Of a stretch of DNA of 64,000 bases, positions 1-10,393 are shown in pieces. Each line of letters opens with the position of its first letter. The first letter of the stretch is position 1. The stretch is taken from contig NC_092369.1 of the NCBI RefSeq assembly GCF_030848805.1, forward strand, positions 2,430,162 through 2,494,161, written 5' to 3'. A program made the position numbers and the translations under genes. Under the pieces are notes generated by a model, which did no database searches, had not been told where the DNA came from, and worked only from the letters and a program-made list of their open reading frames with translations. Origin of the DNA: Temnothorax longispinosus. Lineage: Eukaryota > Arthropoda > Insecta > Hymenoptera > Formicidae.

Positions 1-280
1 AGTTATATTAGTTATTAAATGTAGGAAAGGAGAAAATTTAGGAAGGAAAGAGAAAGAGAAAGAGTATACTTATCTGAAACAGCATTAAAACTAGTAGTTT
101 GGTAATCTTTCTATAGGGATGGAAAACATCCTGCAAATGTATTCGGCAGGTATGTCCAGCGTACAGCATTCAAAAAAATATTTGATTTTTTTAGTTTAAT
201 ATATGAAATTAAAATGTTGATTGTAAGGCATTGTAGAATATTATTTGTTGTCAATGTTCTTTTTGTTACTGTTATGCCGC
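1..280. other. AT-rich DNA without a recognisable gene
   Basis: No open frame, repeat boundary or RNA gene can be supported here. The DNA is AT-rich and runs into a GC-rich block at about 281. Confidence 0.5.
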
Positions 281-770
281 GTCGCCGGTTGGTGACGGCT
301 TACGGCAAAACGTTTATTATTTTCGGGATCTCTTGACCTTACGAGTTGGAACTCGGTAGGCACAGGCGGGCAGACTAGGAAGCGCTCGGGTTCGCAGGTG
401 GAACGGGGTATAGGCGTCGTTAAATGAACTTCACTTCGTTTTACTTTATATTGGAGCTTTATTTCAGCGCTCCTTTTACACTCACTAACTTACACTTGTA
501 TTTGCCTTTCACAATTACTATAACTCGCACGCGCTTTGTTATAATGTAAACCTTCGCGACACGACTTACGAGAACGGTCACGGGCAGAGTCTCCGGTGTA
601 TTACTCTCCGTCGCGGCTTCTTCGACGATCTCTTATATTGTTTTGAGTTATGCCCTGTCGGCGCTTTTCCGCCGGGTTCGACGGTCCCCCGAATGAGGTC
701 GGTCAGTGACCGAGCGCATTCGCAATCTCGCTGTACTCCCGCGGTTCCGCGAATGTCGAAATGTGTCGCA
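281..770. other. GC-rich LTR-like block, unresolved
   Basis: A GC-rich island in AT-rich surroundings, with the texture of the solo LTRs elsewhere in the window. It holds TTTATT motifs that would read as AATAAA on the minus strand, and it ends in GTCGCACA just before the inverted terminus at 779. I could not find a convincing matching start or target-site duplication, so the LTR reading is only a guess. No long protein frame is present. Confidence 0.25.
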
Positions 771-778
771 CATTCTTA

Positions 779-822
779 CCCACACAGCACATAATATTGC
801 AGAAATATTGCAGCAATATTAT
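779..822 (+). repeat. Left terminal inverted repeat of the 8-kb element
   Basis: It begins CCCACACAGCACATAATATT and matches the reverse complement of 8695-8738 with about two substitutions. TA immediately precedes it. Confidence 0.6.
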
Positions 823-1248
823 TTTTTGATTGCAATATTACAATGAAATGTATCAGAAATATTGCAGTAATATTACTGGGATATCTCAGTAATATTAAAA
901 TGTCCGCGAAAATGAATATCAGTAATATTACTGATATTTATTTCAGTAATATTGCGGTAATATTACTGCAATATATCAGTAATATTACGGTAAAATTACT
1001 ATAATATTTGCGTGATATTTGTATAATATTGCTAGGAATTAAAAAACCATTTTAATAATTTTTATTAAATTTTATTAAATTATTTTTAATAGTATTGTTA
1101 CATACAATTTTAAAATAATATTGATATTGTAAACGCAATAATATTATTTGTGTAATATTAGATAATATTTATTTAATATTGCTAAAAATTAAAACATTTT
1201 AATGAATATTATTAAATTTTATCAAATTGTTATTTTTAATAATAGTAT
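823..1248. repeat. Subterminal AATATT-word array and internal direct repeat
   Basis: Between 823 and 1015 the words CAGTAATATTAC, AATATTGC and TGCAATATTA recur many times in both orientations. At 1021-1100 and 1173-1250 an 80-bp segment is repeated imperfectly (TAATATTGCTA followed by a TTTTTAATA-rich stretch). Such clustered short words near transposon ends are usually transposase-binding arrays, but that role is inferred here. Confidence 0.55.
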
Positions 1249-2338
1249 TGTGGCGGTCTCCCGACCACACAATTGGAACGGTACGCGCGCCGCGCGCGCG
1301 CCAACCGGTCACGCGCCGAGCGCGTGGGCCAGACTGCGGCCCGCGAAACTATACGAGAGTGCCGCCAACAGGTGGCAGACTTTCTCGCGTTTCATTTCCA
1401 GTCAGGGCAGAATAAAAGGCCACACGGCGACGGCCTAGGCAGCTTTCGACTGCTCTCAGGCTCCCAGCCAAGATCAGGAGAAGTCTTTTGGATAAGAATC
1501 ATTACATCTCGCCGTCACTTTGCCGCCGCCGAAGCTACGGCCACCACAGAGACGAGCTGCGCCACTTCGCCTGCCGCCACCGAGACACCCTCAGCGGCCC
1601 CTGGACTACCGTCCAGGCCACACGTGGAAGCTTGTCCCGCTCCAGCTCTCGCCGGTGCGACTGACTCGTCCTCCACGCACTCTCATCTCAACGTGGGACG
1701 TAAGAGTCCGGCACTACACTTCTCCTCGACTGTCGTGGACGGTGCCTCCACTCCTGTCGCCTCTGCCGCCATCACCTACCGAGCGGGCACATCAGGGAAC
1801 GCAGACCATCCCTCCGGCGCACGTGCACCGAGGCGTGCAACACCAGCCTCCACGCGACACTCTGGAGGTACAAACCGACCCGGAGTGGGAGGTCACCTCC
1901 TCACAAGGGACGCAGACCGACGAGCCACCGGCACTAGCGTCGGAGTCCACACAGACAGAGGAGACGGAGCAGTCCCACACTCCACCGGGGACACCGCCGG
2001 CTTGGCGGAAGTACCGTTCCTTCAGGAGGACTCGAACTCAGCCGAGCATCATCTGGCGTGAGCGCCTCCGAGAGTGGGAGACGAAGAGACCAACCGGCCC
2101 TTCTCAGGGCCACCGCACAAGAAGAACCCAAACGGCCCTTTTCAGGGCCGCCTCCGCGGCCCTTCTCAGGGCCTCCTTCAGCACACTGACACGCAAACAT
2201 ATGTATATAGGACAGTAGAATAAACGACCTATTTATTATATACATCTGTCTCAGCTCACTCGACGATCCTTCTCACGCTGCGGCATCTCCTCTGCGAAGA
2301 GCACGCGACGCCCGAACGAAAGTGGCATAGCGGCCACA
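1249..2338 (+). mobile_element. Solo LTR, 1090 bp, with 4-bp target duplication GTAT
   Basis: It starts TGTGGCGGTC and ends GCGGCCACA, giving perfect TGTGGC/GCCACA terminal inversion. GTAT flanks both sides (1245-1248 and 2339-2342), the 4-bp duplication usual for Ty3/Gypsy elements. A TATA-like AATAAAAGG lies near 1411 and an AATAAA signal near 2218. No internal retroviral-type sequence adjoins it, so it is best read as a solo LTR left by recombination. It lies inside the larger inverted-terminus element. The block is GC-rich, unlike its AT-rich flanks. Confidence 0.7.
1520..2218 (+). CDS. Open frame inside the solo LTR, Pro/Thr-rich with TQT motifs
   Basis: A 232-codon open frame (start chosen at the first ATG) that ends directly at the AATAAA region of the LTR. 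It is low-complexity, rich in Pro, Arg and Thr. From about residue 95 it carries several short motifs: QGTQT, SQGTQTD, STQTEE and RRTQT. TQT is the core of dynein light chain LC8-binding motifs, and similar GTQT stretches occur in some retroelement ORFs. A second, overlapping frame (1273-2061) is also open, which suggests that GC-rich composition alone may keep the frames open. No domain is recognised. It may be non-coding. Confidence 0.25.
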   Translation: MPPPKLRPPQRRAAPLRLPPPRHPQRPLDYRPGHTWKLVPLQLSPVRLTRPPRTLISTWDVRVRHYTSPRLSWTVPPLLSPLPPSPTERAHQGTQTIPPAHVHRGVQHQPPRDTLEVQTDPEWEVTSSQGTQTDEPPALASESTQTEETEQSHTPPGTPPAWRKYRSFRRTRTQPSIIWRERLREWETKRPTGPSQGHRTRRTQTALFRAASAALLRASFSTLTRKHMYIGQ

Positions 2339-2439
2339 GTATTACATACTGTTTGAAGTTGGAAGAGTAGAGAGAGAGAGAGATTGTTATTCTTTTTTGC
2401 GTCGATTGTAATACAATAGGTTGCCGCGCATTCCACGCA

Positions 2440-4150
2440 GTTCTCGGAAAAAGCGCGCGAGCGGCGCCGACAACGTTGCGTCCCAGGCGGCGAAGAGCGT
2501 GTTTACCGCGCATGCTCAAGCATGTTAGGAGGGGCGCGCAGCCCGGCCGAGCGAGCATTCATTTCGCAGATTTCGTGCACGATACATCGTGCATCGTAGC
2601 TCAATTTAGATATATTGCGTCAGCCTTTGAGCATTGAGTCGTTACGTAGTGATCTGTATATTCGTGTGTCGAGTCGTATTAAATTAATTGCTTCGAATAT
2701 CAATCAACGAAAGATTCTGGAGACGACGATCGCCTTCGAGAGGAATCCAGGGATATCCGTCCCGGCGAGCCATGCCGGCACGTGGAACGAAGGAAGGCAG
2801 CCATTTGCTGCAACGTACGAGAGAGTCTTGTCTACAGGAATCACGAGCCCTTTCGAAGTCGTGAATATGCGAAAGAGATAAGGATTGAGCCCTTTATATA
2901 TATATTCATTGTGTGAACATCCGAGGGGATGTTATCGTCTATGAAAGGTAACCTGTTTAAATATACTTTAGTGGAAACGTTAGACTTTCGTCTACCGTTA
3001 CAGAGAGGGAACGTTAGACCTTCGTCTACCGTTACGAGAGAGATCATCAATCCTCTCAGAGATCATGAGAGCAATTGAGAGGAAAACTTCCTCACTTTTT
3101 TGAACAGGACAGTAAAAGGTTATCTCGAGTCTAATTAGAATACTGAGCTCAGTCAAAAGTAAAATCATTAATTGTACGGTTGCAACCATTTTCGTGAAAA
3201 GTAAAAGAAAGACTTTATTACTTATTTGTGCGATTATTTCTTTCTCATCGATCAGACAATTTTCTCATTTTGTATTCATTTGGAATAAGTATTCAATGAA
3301 ACAGTGTTCCGTGCGAAACATGTAAATAGTCTATTGCGTTATTATCAAATTACTTATTATTCCTTTCAGTGCGTTTCGATAAGAATTTCTTTCTCATGAA
3401 CTTGACAATGATTCTACTATGTATTCTGCCAATTGATTATTATCTAATATAGCGTCTGTTTTATAACGAACTAATGTATCAATCAAAAATTGAAGGCCTA
3501 CTACAATTGTAATTCAGTACACGTAATTGCAAACTTATTGCTCTTGTCGTTTTTATCTCTTGTGTCGTAATAATAGCTCTTGTTGTAAGGAATATTTCTG
3601 TGCCGAGATGTGTACACAATTTCTGTTATACTCAGTCAATATTCAAATTACGAAGAATATTATCTACAAGGCCGATGACAATTATTCATGATTTAACTAA
3701 AAGATTGATGCATTATGTCCACTAGTGTTTGAATTATCTCTGAACTGATATTCATGTTTGTAATTGATTTATATTTATGTTTCTAATTGATTTATGTCTA
3801 TGTTTTTAACGATCCTTTCTTTGATAAACAACAACTGGTTCTGATCTTGACTAAGTCGAGATAATATTCTATATGAGCATACTATTTTTATTCCTCTTAT
3901 TAAGAATTAATTCATTTAATAACAGATTGCATCAGTGAATGCAAATTTATTTTGTAATCAATACAAGGAAAGGACTGTACTACAATAATTTGATTTGTTT
4001 CTTTTGTGTATTTTATACATTTATTGTATTTTTCATTATATGTTATAATTTGTTCACGAATACTGGGAAGGTTTTCGGGCAGTTTCCCTTCTCCTAAGCA
4101 ACGAATGTTGGTATTCTTTGTAGTTCTGCCCACTCGAAATTTCTTTTAAT
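2440..4150 (+). repeat. Diverged LTR-like sequence resembling the BEL/Pao LTRs at 31.7 and 37.4 kb
   Basis: The segment has the same texture as the BEL/Pao LTRs further on: a GC-rich head, a central GAGAGATCATC/GAGAGGATC-type section and a long AT-rich tail. It shares the GGTTGCAACCATTTT word (about 3178-3193), which recurs near 32458 and 38248 at a comparable place. A 35-bp unit with ACGTTAGACTTTCGTCTACC is tandemly duplicated at 2973-3042. Ends are not defined. I infer an old solo LTR or fragment of a related family. Confidence 0.35.
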
Positions 4151-4319
4151 TTGAATTACATATATATTACGAAACGCAATCTCTCTCTCTTAAAATACGG
4201 ATCCTTTTATTATTTGTTCCTTCCTCATCTGAATCTAGAGTTCAGGCTTGTGCGCGAGCTTGTGCAAACACATACAATATTAAGAAAATAATATTGATAT
4301 TATTTTTCTATCTCTTTCT

Positions 4320-5960
4320 TCTTCAAAACTGCTCCATGCTACTCTGCACTGTATGAATTTCCATTGATAAAGAATAACACTATAACATAATACAAAAACT
4401 GTAATTATTATTTATATCTAATTATACAAGGTGAGTTTTATTTTGTATGCCAATTATCTTCACTAATTATCTCAGAAAATATTGGTTTATTGAAAAAATG
4501 TTTCAGATAAAAGTTGGAGGGTTTATAGAGGAATAATGGATGATCTTTTTAGATTTTGAGTCTGGAACCCATGTTGAGCCCAGTAGGGTCCAAGTCAATT
4601 TTTTTAAATAATAATTTCTTTTTTTTATTACATTATCTTTTTCTACTAATTAATATAAACAACTTTTGTCTGAAACATTTTTATTTGCCTTATACTTTTT
4701 GAGATATTCAAGAAAAATTTGGTAATTTTTTTAATATTTAGCTTATATCTTGATAAATGCTTGTCGGAGGGGAAAATGATACAAGACTTTTTGACTTGAT
4801 ATGGTCTCAAGAATATGCTATTGCAATAATACCCTAATTTCTTTAAATATTTGTGTATACATTTTTTTGAAGCTTTCATGTGTACACAATTATTTAAAGA
4901 AATTAGAATACTATTGCAACAGTATATTCTTGAAACCAAATCAAGTTAAAAAGTCCTGTACCAATTTTCACTCCGACGAACATTTATTGACAAACATCTA
5001 TTGTAAGCTAAATATTGAAAAAAATACCAAGTTTTCCTTGAATATCTCAAAAAGTATAAGGCAAATAAAAAAATGTTTCAGACAAAAGTTGTTCATATTA
5101 ATTAGTAGAAAAAAATGATACCATAAAAAGAGGGTTTCTATTTAAATAATTTGACTTGGATCCTATTAGGCTTAACACAGGTCCCGGGCTCAAAATCTAA
5201 TAAAATTGTCTATTGGTCCTCCTTGAACTCTCCAACTTTTATCTGAAACATTTTTCCAATAAATCAATACTTTCTAAGATAATTATATCGGAGATGATTG
5301 TCATACGAAATAAAAATCACCCTGTTTATTTCATACATAATTACATATTAAAACATAAGAGTACGGGGTTAAGTATGACGTGTTCCGATATTCACTGTCT
5401 ATACTGAAAATCTATATGGTTAATGTTATACATACACTTTAGATTTTCAGTACTGGATATTAAAATATTGGAACGCAGTTTATACCAAGTTTAAATTTTT
5501 CTTACTTATGTATCTAATAAATGAAGCTGTCGCTCAGAAGAGTTTGATAGAAATCAAACTGCTTGGTGCTACTCTGCGTGAACTTCCACTGATGGAAAGC
5601 AACGTAACACTGCAACATAATACAAAAACAGTAATTATTATTTACATCTAATTATATATTTTAAACATAAAAGTAGGTTAAGTATGAATCTGTATTGTGA
5701 TATTCACTATCTATATACTGAAAATCTGTAGTTGATGTTACACGTATACTTTGGATTTTCAGTATTGACGATTAATATTGGAAAGTATGGTTTATATCAA
5801 ATTTAACTTTTCCTTACTTACATATCTAATAAATAAATCTTTTGCTCTTCTATCAAACTTCTTGGTGCTGCTTTGGACTGCATGAACATCCACTGATGGA
5901 AAGCAATACTGTAACATATAGCATAAGAACAATAATTATTATAAAATCATGTAAATGGTT
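4320..5960 (+). repeat. Three tandem copies of a roughly 300-bp unit, one split by a fold-back element
   Basis: The landmark GCTACTCTGCACTG...TTCCATTGAT occurs near 4333, 5567 and 5868. Each copy continues through ACAAAAACTGTAATTATTATTT, and the two right-hand copies through CTGAAAATCTATATGG and CAGTACTGG-type stretches. Once the 905-bp fold-back insertion at 4431-5335 is discounted, copy spacing is roughly 330 and 300 bp. Function unknown. Confidence 0.6.
4431..5335. mobile_element. Fold-back element of about 905 bp inserted in the tandem repeat
   Basis: Two arms of about 450 bp (4431-4880 and 4881-5335) are near reverse complements. The outer ends read CAAGGTGAG and, on the other strand, CAGGGTGA. 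Landmarks GTTTCAGATAAAAGTTGGAG and CTGAAACATTTTT occur in mirror order. The flanks TCTAATTATA and CATAATTACA resemble a duplicated TAATTA target, judged against the uninterrupted copy at about 5650. No coding capacity. The CAGGGTG-type end recalls the repeats at 43.1, 45.4 and 59.0 kb. Confidence 0.65.
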
Positions 5961-6212
5961 AAATAATTATGGTTAAATCATTTAATTAATGATTAAACTG
6001 CTTTTTAGGAGATTTGGGATCGGCATATTTCTATCACGTATCTCCAACTAAGGGTTCCAGTTGGATTAAACTGTTAAAAATTTTGAGGTTAAGTTAGCAT
6101 CAAGATTTAAGTATGAAGCCGTTAATAAATAATTTCATTAGAGACTCGTTCAATAAGGTTATAAAGGCAAATATATGTATTTTAAGATGGTCATTGAAAT
6201 GATTTTTATGAT

Positions 6213-7136
6213 CCCAGCAAATGCAAAAGGATTAAAAGATATTAAAATTTTTTAATACCTTTGAATCCCTTTTTTGGCGGAATTAGATGAAATTAAATGG
6301 GATTCGAAATGAGGTGGTCCAATCCCATGGAATCCAAAAAAGAAATTTTAAATTTCATCCAATCCTATGGAATCCGTAAAGGTTATGGAATTGCATGGCA
6401 TTAGATGGTTTAGGAAACGTCTCGCGCCTCCGTTGGGCGACCAAGCGCCATTGTTCGTCGGTGAGTTTTTGTGTATGTCTAAGGGCATTACACGCATTAC
6501 TGCCGACGGGCAATTAGCCCGAAAATGAGATTTGTAAGATCTGTCAGGCACCGTAGGGGGTCCCTTTACATAGCGGTCGAGACGAAACTTTAAACTCGAG
6601 AAGATGCCCCGGCGATGCGACGCCTAACGGTGTCGACGCGAATTGCCGGTAATGCCAGATACCGCACTATTGTTGGCGCGTACCGCCACAGAGTTCAACA
6701 CGGACACTTTTTAATCCCTATCCTGGCATTCAATGGTATTCATTTTATTGTCGGAATAGACGGAATTCAATGGAATTCAATACGGAAATTTTTAATTCCT
6801 AGTTTGGCGTTCAATGGTATTCATTTCGTTTACGGAATCAATGGTATTCAATGGAATTCATCACGAAACTTTCCAATCCCTAACCTGGCATTTAGTGGTA
6901 TTCATTTCGTTAACGGAATCAATGGAATTCATTACAAAACTTTCCAATCCCTAACCTGGCATTCAGTGGTGGAATTGGATGGGATTCAAAAAAGACAAAT
7001 TCTTTTTAAAATAAGGAATTCCATAATATTGAAACTATTTCAATCCCTTTTTTGGACAGAATGGAATTCGGAAAGTCCTTAATTGAATTCCTGGCAATCC
7101 CGTTTTAATTCTTTTCAATCTTTTTTTGTTTGCTGG
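6213..7136. mobile_element. MITE-like element with CCAGCAAA ends and GGAATTC-word arrays
   Basis: Left end CCCAGCAAATGCAAAAGG and right end TTTTTGTTTGCTGG are inverted copies over about 35 imperfect bp. The interior is filled with GGAATTC, GGAATCC, TGGTATTCA and their complements. Three to four tandem units, starting GGCATTCAATGG or GGCGTTCAATGG, lie at 6725, 6806, 6887 and 6958 (spacings 81, 81 and 71). A 155-codon frame crossing the array (6615-7082) is only the repeat translated. No clear target duplication was found. Confidence 0.5.
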
Positions 7137-7238
7137 AATATTAACGTGGTTTTTGCAGACCATTATGCCACGTAATCTCTATTTTTGGATTTAAAGACAA
7201 ATCGCCAAATATATATATACAATGTACATATTAGTAAT

Positions 7239-7905
7239 TGTTAAGGAGCGTTGTAACCGGGCCGCGAGGCTGACTGCGACGCGTCTGCTGTCAGTCTCGT
7301 GGCACGGATTCGACCCGCACGGGGTTGCTCGATCACGCTCTCCTGTGTGGTCGATCACGCGTTGACGCGACCCTTTGGGAGAGGTGTGCGCAGGCTCTCG
7401 GGGCCAGAGCGGGCGATCGCGGGGGACTAGACTCGATTCGTACACGTTAGCGGCAAGTTCTCTCCGCCTCACGGCCGAAAATTTGTGCGTGGTTTCTCCA
7501 CCGTTTAAGCGCGGCATCGCCGCCAATCTTTCGCTGAGTGCGTGAGTGATAGACAATCGAAACGTAATAATCGAGCTCAACCCGAAGTTTAGCTCCGGAC
7601 CTTTGTCGTCGACAAGCGGGAGCGGTTGCAGTCCGTCTCGCGGCCAAGAGTTCGTTTGCTCCGTCCGCGGAGCGTCCGGTCGACGCACGGCAAGATCCGA
7701 GTCGCGTTGCGACAGACCACCGCGTCAAGATCGCAGATAGAATTCTGGCCACGACAGTGTCCGTGTAATAAAATCTACATTGTGTAAATAAATCGCGTGA
7801 CCAATTGACGAGTTCTCATTCGCCGCCCTCACCCTCGTTTTGCACTCTATCTGAGTGGCTCCGGCACTCATCGCGCTCCGACAAAATCAAGTCGAGCACG
7901 AAGCA
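7239..7905 (+). mobile_element. Solo LTR, 667 bp, flanked by GTAAT
   Basis: It begins TGTTAAGGAGCG and ends CACGAAGCA, so the termini are TG...CA. GTAAT lies on both sides (7234-7238 and 7906-7910) as a 5-bp target duplication. Polyadenylation-type AATAAA motifs lie near 7768 and 7787. GC-rich against AT-rich flanks. No adjoining gag or pol, hence a solo LTR. A 5-bp duplication fits BEL/Pao or Copia better than Gypsy, but the family is not assigned. Confidence 0.6.
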
Positions 7906-8574
7906 GTAATAATTATACAAAAATACTTTTAAAAATATTTGTGTGAACAATATTTATTAAATAAAGAAAAATTACCTGAAATTAAAACGATTGTTTCTGT
8001 GCGGTGTCGTACACGTGATTGCGTGGTCCCACGGAGCCATGCAAGAGACAGCGAGAGAAGACCGGGAATGGTGGGGATCGGTGCTGCGACCAAGCGCATA
8101 GCCACACACACTAGCGTTCTTCCCTCCACTTACGCACTCAGAAACGTTCTGTTTATCCGTGTGACAAACTCATAATTTGAAAAGTTTAATATTGATTATA
8201 TAAGAAATATAAATTTTAAATTTTATCCATTTATTTTATTATCAATTTACTTACTGGCTCTTAATTAAAAATTAATTGTATATATAATTACCTTTTATTA
8301 TTACAAAACAAATAACAAGTTATAAAATTAAATACCACCACTTATAAAATTTATCTTTATCACTTTTATTCCCCAAAAGTACAAGTCAGTCTCTTTTGAT
8401 TTCATCACATTTTTTGATTTAGATTTTTCTTTCTTTCAGTCCAAAATTCTTTAACTGGTATATATTATCTGTGCAATACGTATGATTGTGTGATACCTTT
8501 TAATAACGTCTTAATGACGTCAATAAGATGTCATTAAAATGTCATTTGACATTATTTTGCTACTTAAAGTATTA

Positions 8575-8694
8575 TATTTCGACAATATATTGCAGCAATA
8601 TTACTGTAATATTTTAATATTATTTAAAAACGTGTAATACATCAGTAATATTTCTGAAATATTTCATTGTAATACGTAATATTTCCACTATATT
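8575..8694. repeat. Right subterminal AATATT-word array
   Basis: Words CAGCAATATTACTG, CAGTAATATTTCTG and TTTCATTGTAATACG mirror the array at the left end of the 8-kb element. One shared segment reads TTACAATGAAAT in left orientation, but spacing has drifted. Confidence 0.55.
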
Positions 8695-8738
8695 GCAATA
8701 TTACTGCAATTTTTCTGCAATATTATGTGCTGTGTGGG
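8695..8738 (-). repeat. Right terminal inverted repeat of the 8-kb element
   Basis: The reverse complement begins CCCACACAGCACATAATATT, as at 779. TA follows at 8739-8740. Confidence 0.6.
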
Positions 8739-8913
8739 TATGCATATCGCAATAGTTCGATTGACGCGGAAGCTTGATGAACTTCCGCGTCCGCGTCGGC
8801 GTAAATTGAAGAGTCTTTCGAAAGACAATTTCCTCGAAGTCTTTCGAAAGACTATTCTATAATTTTATTACATAAATAATTTAATAATTACCCGTTGTAA
8901 TTTTAGATTACAA

Positions 8914-9413
8914 NNNNNNNNNNNNNNNNNNNNNNNNNNNNNNNNNNNNNNNNNNNNNNNNNNNNNNNNNNNNNNNNNNNNNNNNNNNNNNNNNNNNNNN
9001 NNNNNNNNNNNNNNNNNNNNNNNNNNNNNNNNNNNNNNNNNNNNNNNNNNNNNNNNNNNNNNNNNNNNNNNNNNNNNNNNNNNNNNNNNNNNNNNNNNNN
9101 NNNNNNNNNNNNNNNNNNNNNNNNNNNNNNNNNNNNNNNNNNNNNNNNNNNNNNNNNNNNNNNNNNNNNNNNNNNNNNNNNNNNNNNNNNNNNNNNNNNN
9201 NNNNNNNNNNNNNNNNNNNNNNNNNNNNNNNNNNNNNNNNNNNNNNNNNNNNNNNNNNNNNNNNNNNNNNNNNNNNNNNNNNNNNNNNNNNNNNNNNNNN
9301 NNNNNNNNNNNNNNNNNNNNNNNNNNNNNNNNNNNNNNNNNNNNNNNNNNNNNNNNNNNNNNNNNNNNNNNNNNNNNNNNNNNNNNNNNNNNNNNNNNNN
9401 NNNNNNNNNNNNN
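8914..9413. other. Assembly gap of exactly 500 N
   Basis: Five hundred consecutive N, a conventional placeholder size. It hides the outer 127 bp or so of the left Gypsy LTR and the element's left target site. Confidence 0.98.
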
Positions 9414-10054
9414 AAGCGTGGTTGTAGTCAAAGATGGGCGCCAACTAACTTCATGAAAATTAGTAACGTTAAATAATATTATAATTGAATGGAACTCAGG
9501 GGTGGGAAGTTGGAAGGACCCATTATTTTATTTAAACGACTGAAAACTATAAAATTTACTTACTTACGTTCCCAAATGAACAAATTAGGTCAGTTGACTC
9601 TTTCTGCTTGTTCCTTTAAACGTGATTATTCCTCGAAAATATACCGACTTCGTATATGGAACAGGAACTCAGCAGTACAGAATAAGAAGAACGTTATCGA
9701 GATCAATATATATTTACTAATTACTTCGCAGACATCGTTGGTACAATATGAATATTTCGCTTTACAAGTTCTTTCGCCGACATCCAATACTATTACAATG
9801 TTCGACTTATTCACGCGACGTTCAGACCAAAAGTGCCCGGTCCCGCTTTTCGCCGGCAACCCCTTGCGGTCCGGGAGAGCAAGGGGGGGTCGCCACAGGC
9901 GAGGCCGACGTTCATTGGCCGCGTCGGACGATGTGTAGTTACCGGCACAGCCGTCGAGGCCTGTTCGGTAGTAATATTAGACCTAGCGCTAAATTGCCTT
10001 ATTTAACGCGAGAATTTAGACTGCGAGATGTTGGGCGCAGAAAATCCTGTTACA
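9414..10054 (-). repeat. 3' LTR of the Gypsy element (cut by the gap)
   Basis: On the minus strand it begins TGTAACAGG directly after a polypurine tract. It aligns without indels to 17231-17870. The last part, about 127 bp, lies in the N run. Confidence 0.92.
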
Positions 10055-10066
10055 TCCTCCCCCTTC
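10055..10066 (-). other. Polypurine tract of the Gypsy element
   Basis: The minus strand reads GAAGGGGGAGGA immediately upstream of the 3' LTR start, the expected place for plus-strand DNA priming. Confidence 0.85.
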
Positions 10067-10393
10067 AGACCTCAACGTCTAAGCAGGACAATTTGCGTCT
10101 CCCTGAACTTAGTGGAATATTACGCAACAGGCCTTGGGGCTTCTGGGGCGTCTGTTGTTGGTGCCTCGATGACTAATGAAGTTCTGCTTCGCGTGGACTC
10201 GATTTTCCTAGTCAGGACTCGTTTTCTGCCTCGATTTCCAAATTTTCTGTCAACAATGCATGAAGGCACTCGGTGGTCTTTCCAGGATCGAGGACGTTTG
10301 GCGCATTGTTGGTATCGCTCAGGTTGACAGTTGTCCCTTGAAGTTCGAAGCAGGTATCCTGGTTTATTCTTTTATCAAACTGTTTACGCACCC

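Larger units (their letters stand above)
779..8738. mobile_element. Large DNA element defined by inverted termini and TA duplication (candidate)
   Basis: The left end (779 onward) and the right end (8738 backward) carry the same roughly 44-bp terminal inverted repeat starting CCCACACAGCACATAATATT, with about two mismatches. Both are flanked by TA (777-778 and 8739-8740). Inside each end lies a run of AATATT-containing words. No transposase frame is visible, so this would be a non-autonomous copy swollen by nested insertions: solo LTRs, a fold-back element and a MITE. TA duplications suggest a Tc1/mariner-type or similar element, but the family is not identified. Alternatively the two ends are halves of separate MITEs in opposite orientation. 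Confidence 0.5.

Noticed and set aside
6615..7082. 155-codon frame with repeated NGIHFV units
   Set aside because: It follows the 81-bp tandem repeat of a MITE; the periodicity is of DNA origin.
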